Below, one piece after another: positions 15,221 to 16,195 of a stretch of DNA of 16,195 nucleotides. A program made the position numbers and the translations under genes. This DNA comes from Acidaminococcaceae bacterium (lineage in GTDB: Bacteria; Bacillota; Negativicutes; Acidaminococcales; Acidaminococcaceae). The DNA lies in the NCBI GenBank assembly GCA_017443165.1, contig JAFSOW010000106.1, positions 1 to 16,195 on the forward strand. The letters are read 5' to 3'. The notes under the pieces are model-generated. The model did no database searches. It had not been told where the DNA came from and was given only the letters and a program-made list of their open reading frames with translations. Positions within the stretch are counted from its first letter, which is position 1. Every line of letters begins with the position of its first letter.

Positions 15221-15267
15221 GTCGCTTTTTGCTATCATGGCATTAACCAAAAGGTTCATACAGGAGG
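15210..15267 (+). promoter_or_regulatory. Promoter and ribosome binding site of the LysR gene
   Basis: TTGCAA (15210-15215) and TATCAT (15233-15238) are spaced by 17 bp, and AGGAGG (15262-15267) precedes the ATG at 15275 by 7 bp. The -35 TTGCAA is self-complementary and overlaps the candidate divergent promoter, so one bound regulator could affect both directions. Confidence 0.6.
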
Positions 15268-15274
15268 CTTTGCG

Positions 15275-16183
15275 ATGTACAACAAACACTTGGACGCATT
15301 TCTGATGGCGGCCGATTGCGGCAGCTTCACGAAGGCGGCGGAAAAACTCTTTATCTCCCCCAATGCGCTCATCAAACAGATAAATCTCTTGGAGGGCAGA
15401 TTAGAATTGACGCTGTTTCGGCGGACGAACCACGGCATTGTGCTTACAGAGGCCGGCAAGAGCATTTATCGGGATGCCCGCCGCATCATCCATATATCCG
15501 AGCAGGCTCTGGTTACTGCCAAGGCACTCACGACAGGCAAGCAGAACATTATCCGGCTGGGCAGTTCTATGATGAATCCCTGCCGCCCCATCGTGGAGCT
15601 ATGGGTGGCTGTAAGCAGCAGTTATCCTCATATCAAGCTCTCTATCGTTCCCATTGATGACGGGAAAAGTGACAAACAGGATTTTTTTGCTGAAAAAACG
15701 GGAAGCGCCGACATCATTGCCGGACTCTTCCCGTCCACATTATGGAAAAATAAAGTCAATGCCCTCAAAATACGCCAGCTTCCCTTGGCGGTGGCCGTCC
15801 CCATCAATCATCCGCTGGCAAGTCGCAAAAGGCTGATGCTGACCGACCTCTACAGCGAGACGCTCCTCATGGTGGAGCGGGGCGACACAATTTATATCGA
15901 CCGCTTGCGCGATGAGCTTGAAACCGCGCACCCGCAAATCCATATCCACGATGTACCGCCCTATGACATTAGCATCTTCAACTATGCAGCTGCCACGGGG
16001 CATCCCATGATTACCGCCGATATTTGGTCGGACATACACCCTTCCCTCGTGACGCTCCCTTGCGACTGGGGAGGCGATTACTCCGTCCCTTACGGACTGC
16101 TCTATGCCAAAGAGCCTGCGGCGCACGTCAGGGAGTTTGTGGAGATTATGACAAGTTTGATAAAAGAACAAACAACATTTTGA
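15275..16183 (+). CDS. LysR-family transcriptional regulator
   Basis: This is a 302-residue DNA-binding regulator with the standard LysR layout. The N-terminal winged helix-turn-helix (about 3-60) contains the recognition segment SFTKAAEKLFISPNALIKQI (17-36), and the FRRTNHGIVLTEAG wing (48-61) is typical. A linker helix and a co-inducer-binding domain (about 90-295) of the periplasmic-binding-protein fold follow. The start at 15275 has AGGAGG at 7 bp and matches the family N-terminus. An earlier in-frame ATG adds 26 unrelated residues. Divergent placement next to the reductase operon, 170 bp away, suggests that it controls that operon and itself. The inducer is unknown. The stop at 16181-16183 is complete; only 12 bp follow in the window. 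Confidence 0.93.
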   Translation: MYNKHLDAFLMAADCGSFTKAAEKLFISPNALIKQINLLEGRLELTLFRRTNHGIVLTEAGKSIYRDARRIIHISEQALVTAKALTTGKQNIIRLGSSMMNPCRPIVELWVAVSSSYPHIKLSIVPIDDGKSDKQDFFAEKTGSADIIAGLFPSTLWKNKVNALKIRQLPLAVAVPINHPLASRKRLMLTDLYSETLLMVERGDTIYIDRLRDELETAHPQIHIHDVPPYDISIFNYAAATGHPMITADIWSDIHPSLVTLPCDWGGDYSVPYGLLYAKEPAAHVREFVEIMTSLIKEQTTF

Positions 16184-16195
16184 TTTTACAGCCGC

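Overview
The window looks like chromosomal DNA of an anaerobic Firmicute, most plausibly a Negativicute of the Acidaminococcaceae type. This rests on gene content, codon use that mixes GC-rich coding with AT-rich gaps, and exported proteins suited to a periplasm; it is an inference, not a database match.

Left block (1-6443, all leftward): the 5' end of metG, then rsmI (interrupted by a one-base frameshift), trmN6, ricT, holB, tmk and an Orn/Lys/Arg-type decarboxylase. Read rightward to leftward, this is the yaaO-tmk-holB-ricT-trmN6-rsmI-metS order of Bacillus subtilis. The small genes that sit between them there (darA/yaaQ, yaaR, yabA, yazA, abrB) are absent here. Two copies of a 107-bp palindromic element (1210-1316 and 4083-4189) occupy two intergenic gaps. 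They lie in opposite orientations and differ by compensatory changes in several stems.

Middle block (6444-8485): a divergent promoter region, then a rightward pair made of a DAACS-type symporter with unusual substrate- and cation-site residues and a small exported protein of unknown function. They end at a strong bidirectional hairpin terminator shared with the convergent gene to the right.

Next (8486-10705, leftward): a membrane-bound sensor with a solute-binding domain, one transmembrane segment, a degenerate GGDEF domain and an intact-looking EAL domain, so probably a c-di-GMP phosphodiesterase responding to an extracytoplasmic ligand. It is followed by about 450 bp without an intact gene, holding hairpins, a terminator and the broken end of an aldo/keto reductase gene.

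Right block (10992-16183): a tightly spaced leftward operon (aldo/keto reductase, exported type B carboxylesterase, hexapeptide acetyltransferase, exported flavodoxin, truncated second aldo/keto reductase). A LysR-type regulator is transcribed divergently from it across a 170-bp gap full of nested inverted repeats. The arrangement suggests a regulator-controlled ester/carbonyl/redox conversion module, part cytoplasmic and part extracytoplasmic; its substrate cannot be read from the sequence.

No tRNA, rRNA, CRISPR array, prophage or intact insertion sequence was seen.
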